From assembly GCA_919901855.1 (NCBI GenBank), contig CAKKQC010000079.1:1-44549 (forward strand): DNA of 44,549 nucleotides, given 5' to 3'. Both the position numbers and the translations under genes were made by a program. This DNA comes from a bacterium (GTDB taxonomy: Bacteria; Oederibacteriota; CAKKQC01). Position 1 is the stretch's first letter. Each line of letters begins with the position of its first letter. Of the stretch, positions 23,050-31,851 are shown one piece after another. The notes under the pieces were generated by a model. That model was not told where the DNA came from. It searched no databases and was given only the letters and a program-made list of their open reading frames with translations.

Positions 23050-24072
23050 ATGGCACTCAGGATCGGCATCGTCGGGCTCGGATTCATGGGCAAGATGCAC
23101 TTCGACACGTACGGCCGGATGAAACACGCGAAGGTCACGGCCATCTGTGACGTGGACCCGAAGAAGCGGGCGGGGGACTGGTCCGGCATCCGGGGCAACA
23201 TCGGCGGCGGCGGGAGGCGCGTGAACCTGTCCGGGGTGCGCACGTATTCGAGCCTCCGGGACATGCTCGCGGATCCCGGCGTGGATGTCGTGGATGTGAC
23301 GCTGCCGACGTACCTGCATGCTCGCGCCGCGATCGCGGCGTTCCGGGCGGGCAAGCACGTGATCTGCGAGAAGCCGCTCGCGATCAACGCCCGCGAGGCG
23401 GCCGCCGTGGTGACGGCTGCGCGCCTTGCGCGCAGACGCCTGTTCGTCGCCCAGTGCATCCGGTTCTGGCCGCAGTACGCGGTGGCGCGGAACCTGGTGC
23501 GGTCCGGGAAGTGGGGGCGGGTGCTTACGGCCGCGTTCCGCCGGTTCTCGAGCTCCCCGCTGTGGAGCTGGCAGGGCTGGCTTCAGGACCCCCGCCGGAG
23601 CGGCCTCGCGGCGCTGGACCTGCACATCCATGACGCGGACTTTGTGCTTCACACCTTCGGCACGCCGAGGTCCGTGACCGCTCACGGCGGCGGACTCAAG
23701 GCCGGCCGCCTGGATCACATCCTCGCGTCATACGACTACGGGAAGGGCAAGCTCGTGACGGCCGAGGGAGCCTGGGAGTTCGCGGCCGGGTTCCCCTTCT
23801 CCATGACCTTCGCGATCGTGATGCAGAAGGCGACGCTCGCCATGGGCCCGGACCTCAAGCTCCTGCTGCACCGGGTCCGGGGCGGGACCGTCGAGGTGAA
23901 GGCGCCGGCGGGCGACGGCTACGGGCACGAGCTCGCGCACTTCGTCGAGTGCATCCGGAAGAACAAGGCGTCGCCCGTCGTGACCCCGGAATCGGCCCTG
24001 CAGAGCGTGAAGCTCGTCGAGGCCGAGGTGCGGTCCGTACGGTCCGGAAAGACGGTCCGGGTCAGGCTGTAA
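23050..24072 (+). CDS. Gfo/Idh/MocA family oxidoreductase
   Basis: 340 residues; strong ribosome binding site AAGGAGG before the ATG. N-terminal Rossmann fold with GIVGLGFMG (6-14) binding NAD(P), the family hallmark EKPLA near 107-111, and DLHIHDADFV near 194-203, which supplies the catalytic Asp/His pair. Family members oxidise or rearrange sugars and inositols, often with bound NAD(P). It starts an operon with a sugar phosphate isomerase/epimerase, a common pairing in carbohydrate breakdown. The exact substrate cannot be read from sequence. Confidence 0.9.
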   Translation: MALRIGIVGLGFMGKMHFDTYGRMKHAKVTAICDVDPKKRAGDWSGIRGNIGGGGRRVNLSGVRTYSSLRDMLADPGVDVVDVTLPTYLHARAAIAAFRAGKHVICEKPLAINAREAAAVVTAARLARRRLFVAQCIRFWPQYAVARNLVRSGKWGRVLTAAFRRFSSSPLWSWQGWLQDPRRSGLAALDLHIHDADFVLHTFGTPRSVTAHGGGLKAGRLDHILASYDYGKGKLVTAEGAWEFAAGFPFSMTFAIVMQKATLAMGPDLKLLLHRVRGGTVEVKAPAGDGYGHELAHFVECIRKNKASPVVTPESALQSVKLVEAEVRSVRSGKTVRVRL

Positions 24073-24084
24073 GGGGAGGACGCC

Positions 24085-24966
24085 ATGAAATCCGGCACGA
24101 TGCAGATCAACTACTGGACGATCGGGGGCTTCGACGCGAAGAAGCCCGTGGAGCTGGCGCTGCGCGAGGCCAAGGACATGGGATTCGAGGGCGTCGAGCT
24201 GACGTTCGAGACCGGCGCATTCGCTCCGGGGATCACGAAAGCCCGGTGCCTCGAGATCCGGCGGGAGGCGGCCCGGCTCGGGATGAAGATCGAATCGCTC
24301 GCGAGCGGCGCGTTCTGGGGCCAGTCGTACAGCTCCCCGGACCCGGCCGTGCGCGCGAAGGCGGTCGCGTTCACGAAGGAGTACCTCCAGGTCGCGAGCT
24401 GGGTCGGGGCGAAGGTCGTGCTCGTGATCCCGGGAGCGGTCGCGGTGCCGTGGGACCCCTCGAAGCCGGTCGTGCCGTACGCGGACGTGTGGAAGCGCTG
24501 CACGGAGGGAATCCGTAAGGTCCTGCCGGCGGCGGCTAGCTCCAAAGTCGCGATCGGGATCGAGAACGTCTGGAACTGGTTCCTCGCGGACCCGGTCGCG
24601 ATGCGGACGTTCGTGGACCAGTTCAAGTCGCCGTGGCTCGGCGTCTACTTCGACGTCGCGAACGTGCTCATCAACGGCTACCCCGAGCACTGGATCCAGA
24701 TCCTGGGCAAGCGGATCAAGGCCGTGCACTTCAAGAACTTCGCCCGGCAGGACGCCGGCGGGGTCCTGCACGGGTTCGGCGACGACCTCATGGCCGGGGA
24801 CGTGAACTGGCCGGGCGTGACGGCGGCGCTGAAGAAGATCAACTACCGGGGCCCGGTCACGGCGGAGATGATTCCGTTCTCGCGCCTCCCTGATCTTGTT
24901 CTTCCGGACATGGCGCTCGCCCGCGACACCGCAGGCAAGCTGAAGAAGATCATGGGGAAGGCCTGA
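24085..24966 (+). CDS. Sugar phosphate isomerase/epimerase (AP endonuclease 2-like TIM barrel)
   Basis: 293 residues, 12 bases after the previous stop with a GGGGAGGA ribosome binding site. TIM-barrel motifs are FEGVELTFE near the N-terminus and a likely metal set made of Glu in IGIENVWN (about 160), Asp in VYFDVANV, His in AVHFKNF and the late Glu in VTAEMI. The family isomerises or epimerises sugars and inosose-type substrates. Paired with the Gfo/Idh/MocA gene it probably works on the same sugar pathway. Substrate unassigned. Confidence 0.85.
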   Translation: MKSGTMQINYWTIGGFDAKKPVELALREAKDMGFEGVELTFETGAFAPGITKARCLEIRREAARLGMKIESLASGAFWGQSYSSPDPAVRAKAVAFTKEYLQVASWVGAKVVLVIPGAVAVPWDPSKPVVPYADVWKRCTEGIRKVLPAAASSKVAIGIENVWNWFLADPVAMRTFVDQFKSPWLGVYFDVANVLINGYPEHWIQILGKRIKAVHFKNFARQDAGGVLHGFGDDLMAGDVNWPGVTAALKKINYRGPVTAEMIPFSRLPDLVLPDMALARDTAGKLKKIMGKA

Positions 24967-24968
24967 CC

Positions 24969-27896
24969 GTGCGCCGCGGGGTGCCCATCCTCCTTGCCGC
25001 GTGGCTGGCGGCGGGTGCGGGGCTCGCGGCCTCACCCAAACCGGCGGTCGACCGGTCGCTCTGGCCGAATGTCCCGGCCGTCGTCGCGACGCCGCTGGCG
25101 AACGACCTCATGCAGGTCACCGTGCACCGGCTCGCCAACGGGCTCACGGTGTACCTCGCGCCGAGCCACGACAAACCCAGGATCACGGCCCGGATCGTAG
25201 TGCGCAGCGGGAGCCGGCACGATCCCGCGGACTGCACCGGGCTCGGGCACTACCTCGAGCACATGCTGTTCAAGGGATCTACCCGCCTGGGCACGCTGTC
25301 GTGGGAGCGTGAGAAGCCGCTCCAGGCCCGGATCGTGGACCTCTACACCCGGCGGTTCACGGCCACGGACTCGGGGGAGAAGGATCGCCTGTACGGCGAG
25401 ATCGACCGGGCCAACGTGGCGGCGATGAAGCTCGAGGTCCCCAACGAGCTGGACAAGCTCTACAACCAGCTCGGCTTCGACGGCGTGAACGCCTTCACGA
25501 TGGACGAGGGCACCGCGTACATCTGCAACTTCCCCCGAAACCGGGCCGAGGCGTGGGCCCGGCTGGAGTCGGACCGGTTCACGAACCCGGTCTTCCGGCT
25601 CTTCACGACCGAGCTCGAGACGGTCTACGAAGAGAAGAACATGTCGATCGACGACCCGGAAACCGGGCTCTACGAGGCGCTCGGGCTGGCCCTCTATCCC
25701 CGGCACCCGTACGGGACTCAGCCGACGCTCGGCACGATCGAGCACCTCAAGAACCCGTCGCTCCAGCGCGTCTACGACCAGTTCCGGGTGAAGTACGTTC
25801 CGAACAACATGGCGATCGTGCTCGCCGGAGATTTCGAGCGGGAGGAGATGCTGAAGCTGGTGGCGCGGCACTTCGGAAGCTGGACGCCCGCGGCCGTCCC
25901 GGCCCCGCAGGCCTACCCCATTCCGCCCCCCGAAGGGGTCAAGCAGGTCGAGGTGAAGTTCGAGGCGGAGGAGAAGATCATCATCGCGTGGCCGACCGTG
26001 CCGGTCCTGCATTCCGATTCCGACGCGCTCATGATCATGGACATGCTCGTGGACAACGCGACCACGGGGATCGTCAACCTCGAGTTGGTCCAGAAGCAGA
26101 AGGTGAAGGGGGCGGGGAGCTGGAACTCCTTCCAGAACGAGGCGGGGTTCTGGGCCATGTGGGCGGTGCCGAAGACGGGCCAGACGCTCGAACAGGCCGA
26201 GGACCTCCTGCTCTTCTGCATGGAGAGGCTTCGAAACGGGGAATTCGCGGACGACGATATCCGGGCGGTCGTGACGAACTGGGAGGTCAGCGAGAAGCGC
26301 GCGCTGGAGTCCGACGAGGCGCGGGTGAGCCGAATGATGGGTTCGTTCCTCCGGGAGGAGGAGTGGGCGCGCACGGCGGCGTGGCTCGAGCGGGCGCGCA
26401 AGGTGACGAAGGCCGACGTACTTCGCGTCACGCGGCGGTACCTGGGACCGGACCGCGTCGTCGCCTTCCGGCGGGCGGGGAAGCCCGACCTGCCCTCGAT
26501 TGCGAAGCCGGCGTTCACAAAGGTCGAGCTGGACCCGAAGCGGGAGTCGGCCTTCTTCCGGTCGATCGTCACCCTCCCCGCGAAGCCCATCCAGCCCCGG
26601 TGGATCGTCTCGGGCACGGATTACACGGTCAGCGACCGGCCGTTCGGGAAGCTTTACACGGGGCCGAACCCGATGAACGACGTCTTCACGCTGTCGATCG
26701 GCTGGGCCTTCGGGACCGCCGACGAAAAGGAGATGGGGGCCGCGTTCGACCTGCTGGACAAGGCGGGGGCCGGCGACCTCACGGCGGAGGCGTACAAGAA
26801 GAGGTTATTCGCCCTCGGGAGCGGCGCGGGGATCGGCGCCTCCGACCGGTGGATCTTCATGTCGGTCAGCGGGCTCGAGGCCAACCTCGAGGAGACGGTC
26901 CGGCTGGCGTTCCAGCGAATCACGGACCCGCGGGTCGAGCCCGGGACGCTCGAGAAGATGGTCGATGTCGCGATCGGGGTGCACCGGGACAACAAGAAGA
27001 ATCCGGACTACGTCTTCTCCGCCCTTCTGGGGTATGCCGGGCGGGGCGCGCAGAGCCCGGTGCTGCGGGAGCTGTCGGACGCCGAGTACCGGGCGCTGAA
27101 CCGGGACCGCCTGCTGGCGCTGGCCCGGTCCGTCCTCGACTACCCGGCCGACGTGCGGTACGTGGGCACCCGGTCGGCGGACGAGATCGAGCGGATCGTC
27201 GCGGCGGTACTGAAGCCCACCAGGCCTAAGCGCAAGTCGGGTCCAATCGTTTACCTCAAGGAGACGAAGCCGCGGGTCGTCTTCACCCACCGGGAGATGG
27301 TGCAGTCCCAGATTCGCGTCCACGCGCCGGACGGCATCCTGGACCCCGCCCGGTTCACGGACTACGAGTTCTTCGGGAGCTACATGGGCGGGTCCATGAG
27401 CTCCGTGGTCTTCCAGGAGATCCGGGAGGCCCGGGCGCTGGCGTATTCGGCCTGGGGCGGCTACGGCCAGGGCCACTGGGCCGGGGACGAGAACCGCGTG
27501 CTGGGCGTCGTGACCACGCAGTGCGACAAGACCTTCGACGCAGCCAGCCTGCTCGAGGAGCTCCTGCACCAGCCGCCGCTGTCCGCGGAGCGGTTCGCCG
27601 AGACGAAGCGGTCGATCGTCGAGGGCTACCGGACGAACCCGATACACTTCCGGGGCGTGCCCGAGGTCGTCATGCGGTGGGAGGAGTTGGGGCTTCGCCC
27701 CACGGATCCCCGGCCGGCCTGGTTCGCGCGGGCCCAGAAATACACGCTGAAGGATCTCGAGGCGTTCTCCCGCCACATCGCGGGGCTGCCGTTCACCCTC
27801 GGGATTCTGGGCAACAAGGATCGCGTGGACCTTAAGGCCCTCAAGGCCCTCGGTGACGTCGAGGAGATTCCGCTCGACAAGCTTTTCCCGTACTGA
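24969..27896 (+). CDS. M16 family metallopeptidase (pitrilysin-like), secreted
   Basis: 975 residues from the GTG at 24969, two bases after the upstream stop. Signal peptide to about AAWLAAGAGLAA. The inverted zinc motif HYLEH is at 94-98, and a third ligand Glu lies near 215 in TELETVYEEKN, with a longer insertion between them than in pitrilysin. The first M16 half has the usual YVPNNMAIVLAGDF strand; the second, inactive half includes DYEFFGSYMGGSMSSVVFQE and REARALAYSAWGG. Such enzymes degrade peptides in the periplasm or outside. Why it is coupled to two sugar-metabolism genes is unclear. Confidence 0.9.
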   Translation: MRRGVPILLAAWLAAGAGLAASPKPAVDRSLWPNVPAVVATPLANDLMQVTVHRLANGLTVYLAPSHDKPRITARIVVRSGSRHDPADCTGLGHYLEHMLFKGSTRLGTLSWEREKPLQARIVDLYTRRFTATDSGEKDRLYGEIDRANVAAMKLEVPNELDKLYNQLGFDGVNAFTMDEGTAYICNFPRNRAEAWARLESDRFTNPVFRLFTTELETVYEEKNMSIDDPETGLYEALGLALYPRHPYGTQPTLGTIEHLKNPSLQRVYDQFRVKYVPNNMAIVLAGDFEREEMLKLVARHFGSWTPAAVPAPQAYPIPPPEGVKQVEVKFEAEEKIIIAWPTVPVLHSDSDALMIMDMLVDNATTGIVNLELVQKQKVKGAGSWNSFQNEAGFWAMWAVPKTGQTLEQAEDLLLFCMERLRNGEFADDDIRAVVTNWEVSEKRALESDEARVSRMMGSFLREEEWARTAAWLERARKVTKADVLRVTRRYLGPDRVVAFRRAGKPDLPSIAKPAFTKVELDPKRESAFFRSIVTLPAKPIQPRWIVSGTDYTVSDRPFGKLYTGPNPMNDVFTLSIGWAFGTADEKEMGAAFDLLDKAGAGDLTAEAYKKRLFALGSGAGIGASDRWIFMSVSGLEANLEETVRLAFQRITDPRVEPGTLEKMVDVAIGVHRDNKKNPDYVFSALLGYAGRGAQSPVLRELSDAEYRALNRDRLLALARSVLDYPADVRYVGTRSADEIERIVAAVLKPTRPKRKSGPIVYLKETKPRVVFTHREMVQSQIRVHAPDGILDPARFTDYEFFGSYMGGSMSSVVFQEIREARALAYSAWGGYGQGHWAGDENRVLGVVTTQCDKTFDAASLLEELLHQPPLSAERFAETKRSIVEGYRTNPIHFRGVPEVVMRWEELGLRPTDPRPAWFARAQKYTLKDLEAFSRHIAGLPFTLGILGNKDRVDLKALKALGDVEEIPLDKLFPY

Positions 27897-27903
27897 CGGA
27901 GTA

Positions 27904-28896
27904 TCAGCCGAGGAGGGCGAGGATCTCGGCCGGGCTGGCGGTGCCGCACCGGCGCAGCTTCGCAACCGTCACCGAGGCGGCGAGGATGCCGAGTTCGGCG
28001 GCCGCCACCGGGTCCCGGCCGCGTGCCAGCGCGAGGCTGATGCCGGCGAGCAGGCTGTCGCCCGCGCCGACGATGTCGATCGGGCCGTCGATCCGGCGGG
28101 CGGGAACCTCGTGCAGCCCCTGCGCGTCCCGGATCACGACGCCGTCGGGTCCCCGGCTGACGAAGACGGGCTGACGGGCCTTTGCGAAGAGAGCTTCCAT
28201 GGCGGCGATGACGCGTTCGCGCGACGGCCGATCCGGACGTTCCCCGCCTTCCTGGAACTGGATCGCCTCCCGGTCGTTGATCCGCAGGAACGCGTCCCGG
28301 TACTCGTTGGCGTGGTACCGGCTATCCACGATGAACTTCCCCTGCCACCGGTCCGCCATCGCACACAGCTCCCTTCGGAACCATTCCGCGTGCAGGCTGT
28401 CCGGGATCTGCTCGTTGATGATCACGAGATCCAGGTCCGGCAGGCTGGCCTCGACCTGGGCGATGAGCCGGCGTCCCGTCGCGGGGGAAAGCTCGTTGTA
28501 GTCGGCCGTGTCGAACCGGGCCTGCTCGGTGCCTTCCAGGTGGGGCTTCACGAACACGGGGGTGGCCCACCGCTCCGGCTGGACGAGGAGCCCGGCCGGG
28601 GAGACCCCCAGCGCGTCGAGCTGGCGGGCGAGCTCGCGGCCCCAAGGGTCGTCGCCGGTGACGCCGAAGGCGAAGACCCGGCCGCCGAGCGCGGCCAGGT
28701 TGGCCGCGATGTTGCCACCGCCGCCGAGTTCGTACCGCTGCTCGCGGATGGGACGGGTGGCCAGTCCGGTTTCGAGCGAGATCGAGCTCCTGGCGGGGTC
28801 GAGGGTCCAGTAGGCGTCGATGGCGAAATCGCCGACAATCCCGATCCTGGCGAACCGCGCTTCCGCGAGCAGCGCAGCGGCCTCGCCGCGAGTCAG
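27904..28896 (-). CDS. PfkB-family carbohydrate kinase, RfaE/HldE N-terminal-like, probable CTG start
   Basis: 330 residues. GIVGDFAIDAYW near the start, YELGGGGNIAANLAALGG near 58 (sugar-binding Gly-rich strand) and DIVGAGDSLLAG near 278 (catalytic Asp) place it in the ribokinase/PfkB fold, closest in pattern to the kinase half of heptose-phosphate enzyme HldE. The usual RISPEAPVPV segment is altered to SISLETGLATRPI, so heptose specificity is doubtful. No ATG, GTG or TTG fits: the only start that keeps the N-terminal strand is the CTG at 28896, which overlaps the GH2 stop (CTGA) just as ATGA and GTGA do elsewhere. A start inside the GH2 gene is unlikely. Confidence 0.65.
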   Translation of the reverse strand: MTRGEAAALLAEARFARIGIVGDFAIDAYWTLDPARSSISLETGLATRPIREQRYELGGGGNIAANLAALGGRVFAFGVTGDDPWGRELARQLDALGVSPAGLLVQPERWATPVFVKPHLEGTEQARFDTADYNELSPATGRRLIAQVEASLPDLDLVIINEQIPDSLHAEWFRRELCAMADRWQGKFIVDSRYHANEYRDAFLRINDREAIQFQEGGERPDRPSRERVIAAMEALFAKARQPVFVSRGPDGVVIRDAQGLHEVPARRIDGPIDIVGAGDSLLAGISLALARGRDPVAAAELGILAASVTVAKLRRCGTASPAEILALLG

Positions 28897-30845
28897 GGCA
28901 GGGCTCCGTGCCGGGACCGCTGGAGCCGCCGGAAGAGGTCGCCGAGCGCGTGGTAGATCGCCTTCGGTGTCAGGTCCCAGTCCGTGACCGAGTCCGACTG
29001 CTGGGGCCAGCAGTCGGAGACGTTCCAGAGCATGAATCCCCAGAACCCGGGGTCGGCCGAGAACCTTTCGATCCAGGCCACGACGGCCTCGGTCTGGAGA
29101 TCCTGCGAAGCTGTCACGGCTTCCTCGATCGTCTTCGGGTCCGGCTTGCCGCAGGCCTTGAGGGATTTCAGGATGTGCCCGGCGCCGCGGAAGTCCTTGC
29201 GCCGTATCGTGTCGGCGCCGTGGTACGACCACATCGCGCTCGTCAGCGGCCACTCGGTGCCGGCCGGGAACGTCCGGCGGATGAGCGCGAGCGACGGGAG
29301 CGAGAGGTGGCCGAACTCGGACAGGAACCGGGGCTTCATGTTCCAGAACCATGGAATGCGGTAGTCCTCGCCGTGGCAGTACGAGTGCACGTCGCCCTCG
29401 GTCTGGGCGTTGGGGTCGGCAGACTGCGGCGACATGGGGGAGGAGGGCACGTAGGGCCGGTCCGGATCCAGGTCGCGGCAGACGGCGGCGAGTACCTCGC
29501 GCGTCAGCCGGTTCTTCGGCGCGAGTTCGGGCCAGAAGGCGTCGTTCTCGTTGTCGCCCGCCCAGATCGCGATGCACGGATGGCGGCGCAGGTCGCGGAC
29601 CACCTGCCGCCCCTCCTCGTCGAACACCAGCGCCCACTCGTCCGTCTGGGGGTACCAGCCGCACGCCATCATGAAGTCCTGCCAGATCATGATGCCGAGC
29701 CGGTCGCACTCCTCGTAGAAATGCCTGGTTTCGTATACGCCGCCGCCCCAGACCCGGAGCATGTTGCACCCGATCGCGGCCATGGCCTCAAGGGCGCGCG
29801 TCGTCTTCTCCGGCGTCACGCGGGGGAAGATCGAGTCGAGCGGGGTCCAGTTCAGCCCGGTCACGAACAGGTCGCGGCCGTTGACGCGAAACTTGAACGA
29901 CGTCGTCCCGCCGTCCTGGGGCTCCTGGACGAGCGCGACCGTGCGCAGGCCCGTCCGGAACTCCGCGCGGTCCATGGCGATCCCGTCCGCCTCGAGGGTC
30001 GCCTCCACCCGTACGAGCCGGGGCCCGCCCAGGCCGATCGGGTTCCAGAGCGGCGCGCGCTCGATCCGGACGGCGCCGACGAGTTCGTTGGCGCCCGGCT
30101 GGAGCAGGCCCCGGGCGTCGAACGGCACGCCGTGCACGGTGCCCGTGATCCGGCCGGGCGTGCCCGTAGCGCCCGCCCAGTCGACGCCGGCGACCACCTG
30201 CGCGTCGACGCCCCCATCGCGGAGGCCGATCGTGCGCACGGTCACGTCGGTCAGCCGTCCGGCGTCCGCGATCACGAGTTCGATGGGCCGCCAGATTCCG
30301 CGGGTCATGAGCCGCGGCGCGATGTCCCAGCCGAAGCTCATCTGGGCCTTCCGGCAGAAGACGCGCTCGGGCGACCAGACCAGCGGGGTGAGGGCGGGAT
30401 CGAACGGGATTTCGTACCGGGGGCTGGCGAGCCGGATCACGAGGTCGTGGGACGGGCCGGAGGCCAGCCGCGCGGTCACGTCCCATTCGCGGCGCAGGTG
30501 CATGTTCGCGGACCGGCCCACCTCCTCGCCGTCGAGCCAGAGACAAGCGTACGTGTCCAAGCCGTGGGCGACGAGGAGCACGCGCCGGCCCGGCTCGACC
30601 GGGGGCGCGTAGAGCTTGAGGGCGTACCAGACGTCCGTTTCCTCGATCCAGCCCGCGTGGTCGAGGTCGTCGCCACGGTAGAGGTCGGCGGGCAGGAGCC
30701 CGGCGGCGATTAGATCCAGGTGGATGTCTCCGGGCACGCGGGCGGGCAACCAGGGTCCGCGAGCAGCCTCCGGGCGGGGCGAGCCGCCCTGGTGGGACGT
30801 CCATGCGACCTGCCAGCCGGCGTCGAGGGGGAACCGCTCGAGCAT
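28893..30845 (-). CDS. Glycoside hydrolase family 2, beta-mannosidase-like
   Basis: 650 residues, no signal peptide, so cytoplasmic. N-terminal jelly roll (VPGDIHLDLIAAGLLPADLY; WYALKLYAPP), Ig-like middle, then a TIM barrel with FVTGLNWTPLDS and MLRVWGGGVYE, the beta-mannosidase signature. Acid/base Glu lies in AIWAGDNEN (about 432) and the nucleophile Glu in RFLSEFGH (about 510). It is shorter than most beta-mannosidases (over 800), lacking C-terminal domains. The ATG at 30845 has no good ribosome binding site and comes 6 bases after the stop of a short upstream ORF in the same frame. The kinase gene downstream overlaps it, suggesting hydrolysis followed by sugar phosphorylation. Confidence 0.85.
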   Translation of the reverse strand: MLERFPLDAGWQVAWTSHQGGSPRPEAARGPWLPARVPGDIHLDLIAAGLLPADLYRGDDLDHAGWIEETDVWYALKLYAPPVEPGRRVLLVAHGLDTYACLWLDGEEVGRSANMHLRREWDVTARLASGPSHDLVIRLASPRYEIPFDPALTPLVWSPERVFCRKAQMSFGWDIAPRLMTRGIWRPIELVIADAGRLTDVTVRTIGLRDGGVDAQVVAGVDWAGATGTPGRITGTVHGVPFDARGLLQPGANELVGAVRIERAPLWNPIGLGGPRLVRVEATLEADGIAMDRAEFRTGLRTVALVQEPQDGGTTSFKFRVNGRDLFVTGLNWTPLDSIFPRVTPEKTTRALEAMAAIGCNMLRVWGGGVYETRHFYEECDRLGIMIWQDFMMACGWYPQTDEWALVFDEEGRQVVRDLRRHPCIAIWAGDNENDAFWPELAPKNRLTREVLAAVCRDLDPDRPYVPSSPMSPQSADPNAQTEGDVHSYCHGEDYRIPWFWNMKPRFLSEFGHLSLPSLALIRRTFPAGTEWPLTSAMWSYHGADTIRRKDFRGAGHILKSLKACGKPDPKTIEEAVTASQDLQTEAVVAWIERFSADPGFWGFMLWNVSDCWPQQSDSVTDWDLTPKAIYHALGDLFRRLQRSRHGALP

Positions 30846-30851
30846 CCCGGT

Positions 30852-30920
30852 TCAGTCCGGGCTTGCGGTCCGCGCGCCCGGATCGAGTCTCTTCAGGGAG
30901 TCGTTCGGCCGAATCGCCAT
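30852..30920 (-). CDS. Possible 22-codon leader ORF before the GH2 gene
   Basis: The ATG at 30920 lies exactly 7 bases after a TATCAT box (30933-30928), as at other suspected leaderless starts in this window. The ORF begins MAIRPNDSLKR and ends with TGA 6 bases before the GH2 ATG, in the same frame. It may serve translation coupling or attenuation. The peptide has no recognised motif, and coding status is uncertain. Confidence 0.35.
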   Translation of the reverse strand: MAIRPNDSLKRLDPGARTASPD

Positions 30921-30927
30921 GGTTTCC

Positions 30928-30933
30928 ATGATA
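30928..30933 (-). promoter_or_regulatory. -10-like box (TATCAT) upstream of the leader ORF and GH2 gene
   Basis: TATCAT on the minus strand. A poor -35 candidate (TTTCCC) lies 17 bp upstream. It is divergent to the DedA gene promoter region. Confidence 0.4.
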
Positions 30934-30966
30934 GCGATCCCGCGGAGGCGGGGGAAAGCGCTCTGC

Positions 30967-30972
30967 TACTAT
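30967..30972 (+). promoter_or_regulatory. -10-like box (TACTAT) for the DedA gene
   Basis: TACTAT ends 9 bases before the ATG at 30982, so the leader would be at most a few bases long. No clear -35. Confidence 0.35.
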
Positions 30973-30981
30973 GGGACTTCT

Positions 30982-31575
30982 ATGGAGGAAATCCTGATCC
31001 GGTTCGGCCTGCCGGCCGTGTTCCTCGGGAACACGCTGGACAACGACCTCACGCCCCTGCTGGCGGGAGTGCTGGCGCATCTGGGCTACCTCGATGCGAC
31101 CAGCGCCTTCCTCACGGGCTCGCTCGGGGCTCTCACGGGCGACTGCGTGTTCTTCACGGTCGGGTGGATCTGGTCGGCGCGCGCGAGGCGGACGGATGTC
31201 TACCGGCGGTTGTGCCCGCGGGTGGCGGGTCTCGTGGGCCGCATCGGGGCCTGGGAACTCCTGGCCGCCCGCGTGGTCTACGGGATCCGGTACGTGAGCA
31301 TGCTGTTCTGGGGCATCCAGCGCATGCCTCCGGCCAAGTTCCTCCTGGTTGACGCGTTCGGATGCGCGGCGTGGGTCGGGCTCCTGACCTCGCTCGGATT
31401 CTTCATGAGCGAGACCGCGCGCGAGATCATCGGCGGGGTCCGGCGGATCGAGTTCTGGCTTGCCGGCGCCCTTCTGCTGGGCATCGTCGGCTACGAGATC
31501 GTGCGATTCCGCTGGGGCCCCAGGCTCTTTCCGGCGGCACCGGAACGTTCGCGCCGCCGCCGGCGTTCCAGATGA
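30982..31575 (+). CDS. DedA/SNARE-associated family membrane protein
   Basis: 197 residues from the ATG at 30982. Several hydrophobic helices, an N-terminal re-entrant-type segment (FLGNTLDNDLTPLLAGVLAH), the loop FLTGSLGALTGDCVFFTVG and the motif ARVVYGIRYVSMLFWGIQRMP match DedA proteins, which move lipid carriers across the inner membrane and support envelope integrity. The tail is very basic (RSRRRRRSR). It is followed 12 bases later by the metal-binding gene, probably on the same transcript. Confidence 0.8.
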   Translation: MEEILIRFGLPAVFLGNTLDNDLTPLLAGVLAHLGYLDATSAFLTGSLGALTGDCVFFTVGWIWSARARRTDVYRRLCPRVAGLVGRIGAWELLAARVVYGIRYVSMLFWGIQRMPPAKFLLVDAFGCAAWVGLLTSLGFFMSETAREIIGGVRRIEFWLAGALLLGIVGYEIVRFRWGPRLFPAAPERSRRRRRSR

Positions 31576-31587
31576 CAGGAGGACATC

Positions 31588-31815
31588 ATGGCTGATCGGC
31601 AGGTGGTTCTGGTCATCGACGGCATGGGATGCGACGGATGCGTGAGAGCCGTGACGCAGGCCCTCTCGGGTGTGCCCGGAGTGGTGCAGGTGGAAGTCAA
31701 CCTCAAGGATGGACGCGCCACGGTGCGCGGGGATCTGGGCGCGGAAGGCACGGCGACGCTGATCCGTGCGGTGGAAGAGGCCGGGTACGGGGCGACCGTC
31801 CGCCCGTCCGCCTAG
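31588..31815 (+). CDS. Heavy-metal-associated domain protein (copper-type metallochaperone)
   Basis: 75 residues, with AGGAGG five bases before the ATG. The single HMA domain has the metal motif GMGCDGC (residues 12-18; consensus GMxCxxC) and the expected beta-alpha-beta-beta-alpha-beta pattern ending AGYGATV. Such proteins carry Cu(I), or sometimes other soft metals, to P-type ATPases. No metal pump is nearby. Confidence 0.85.
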   Translation: MADRQVVLVIDGMGCDGCVRAVTQALSGVPGVVQVEVNLKDGRATVRGDLGAEGTATLIRAVEEAGYGATVRPSA

Positions 31816-31851
31816 TTCTCGCCGGTCTCGTGACGCTGGAGGGCGCGACCG

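Noticed and set aside
23417-23435. Inverted repeat (arm CTGCGCGC, loop CTT) in the Gfo/Idh/MocA gene
   Set aside because: Short, within a well-conserved coding region rich in GCG codons, with no related copy; likely chance.
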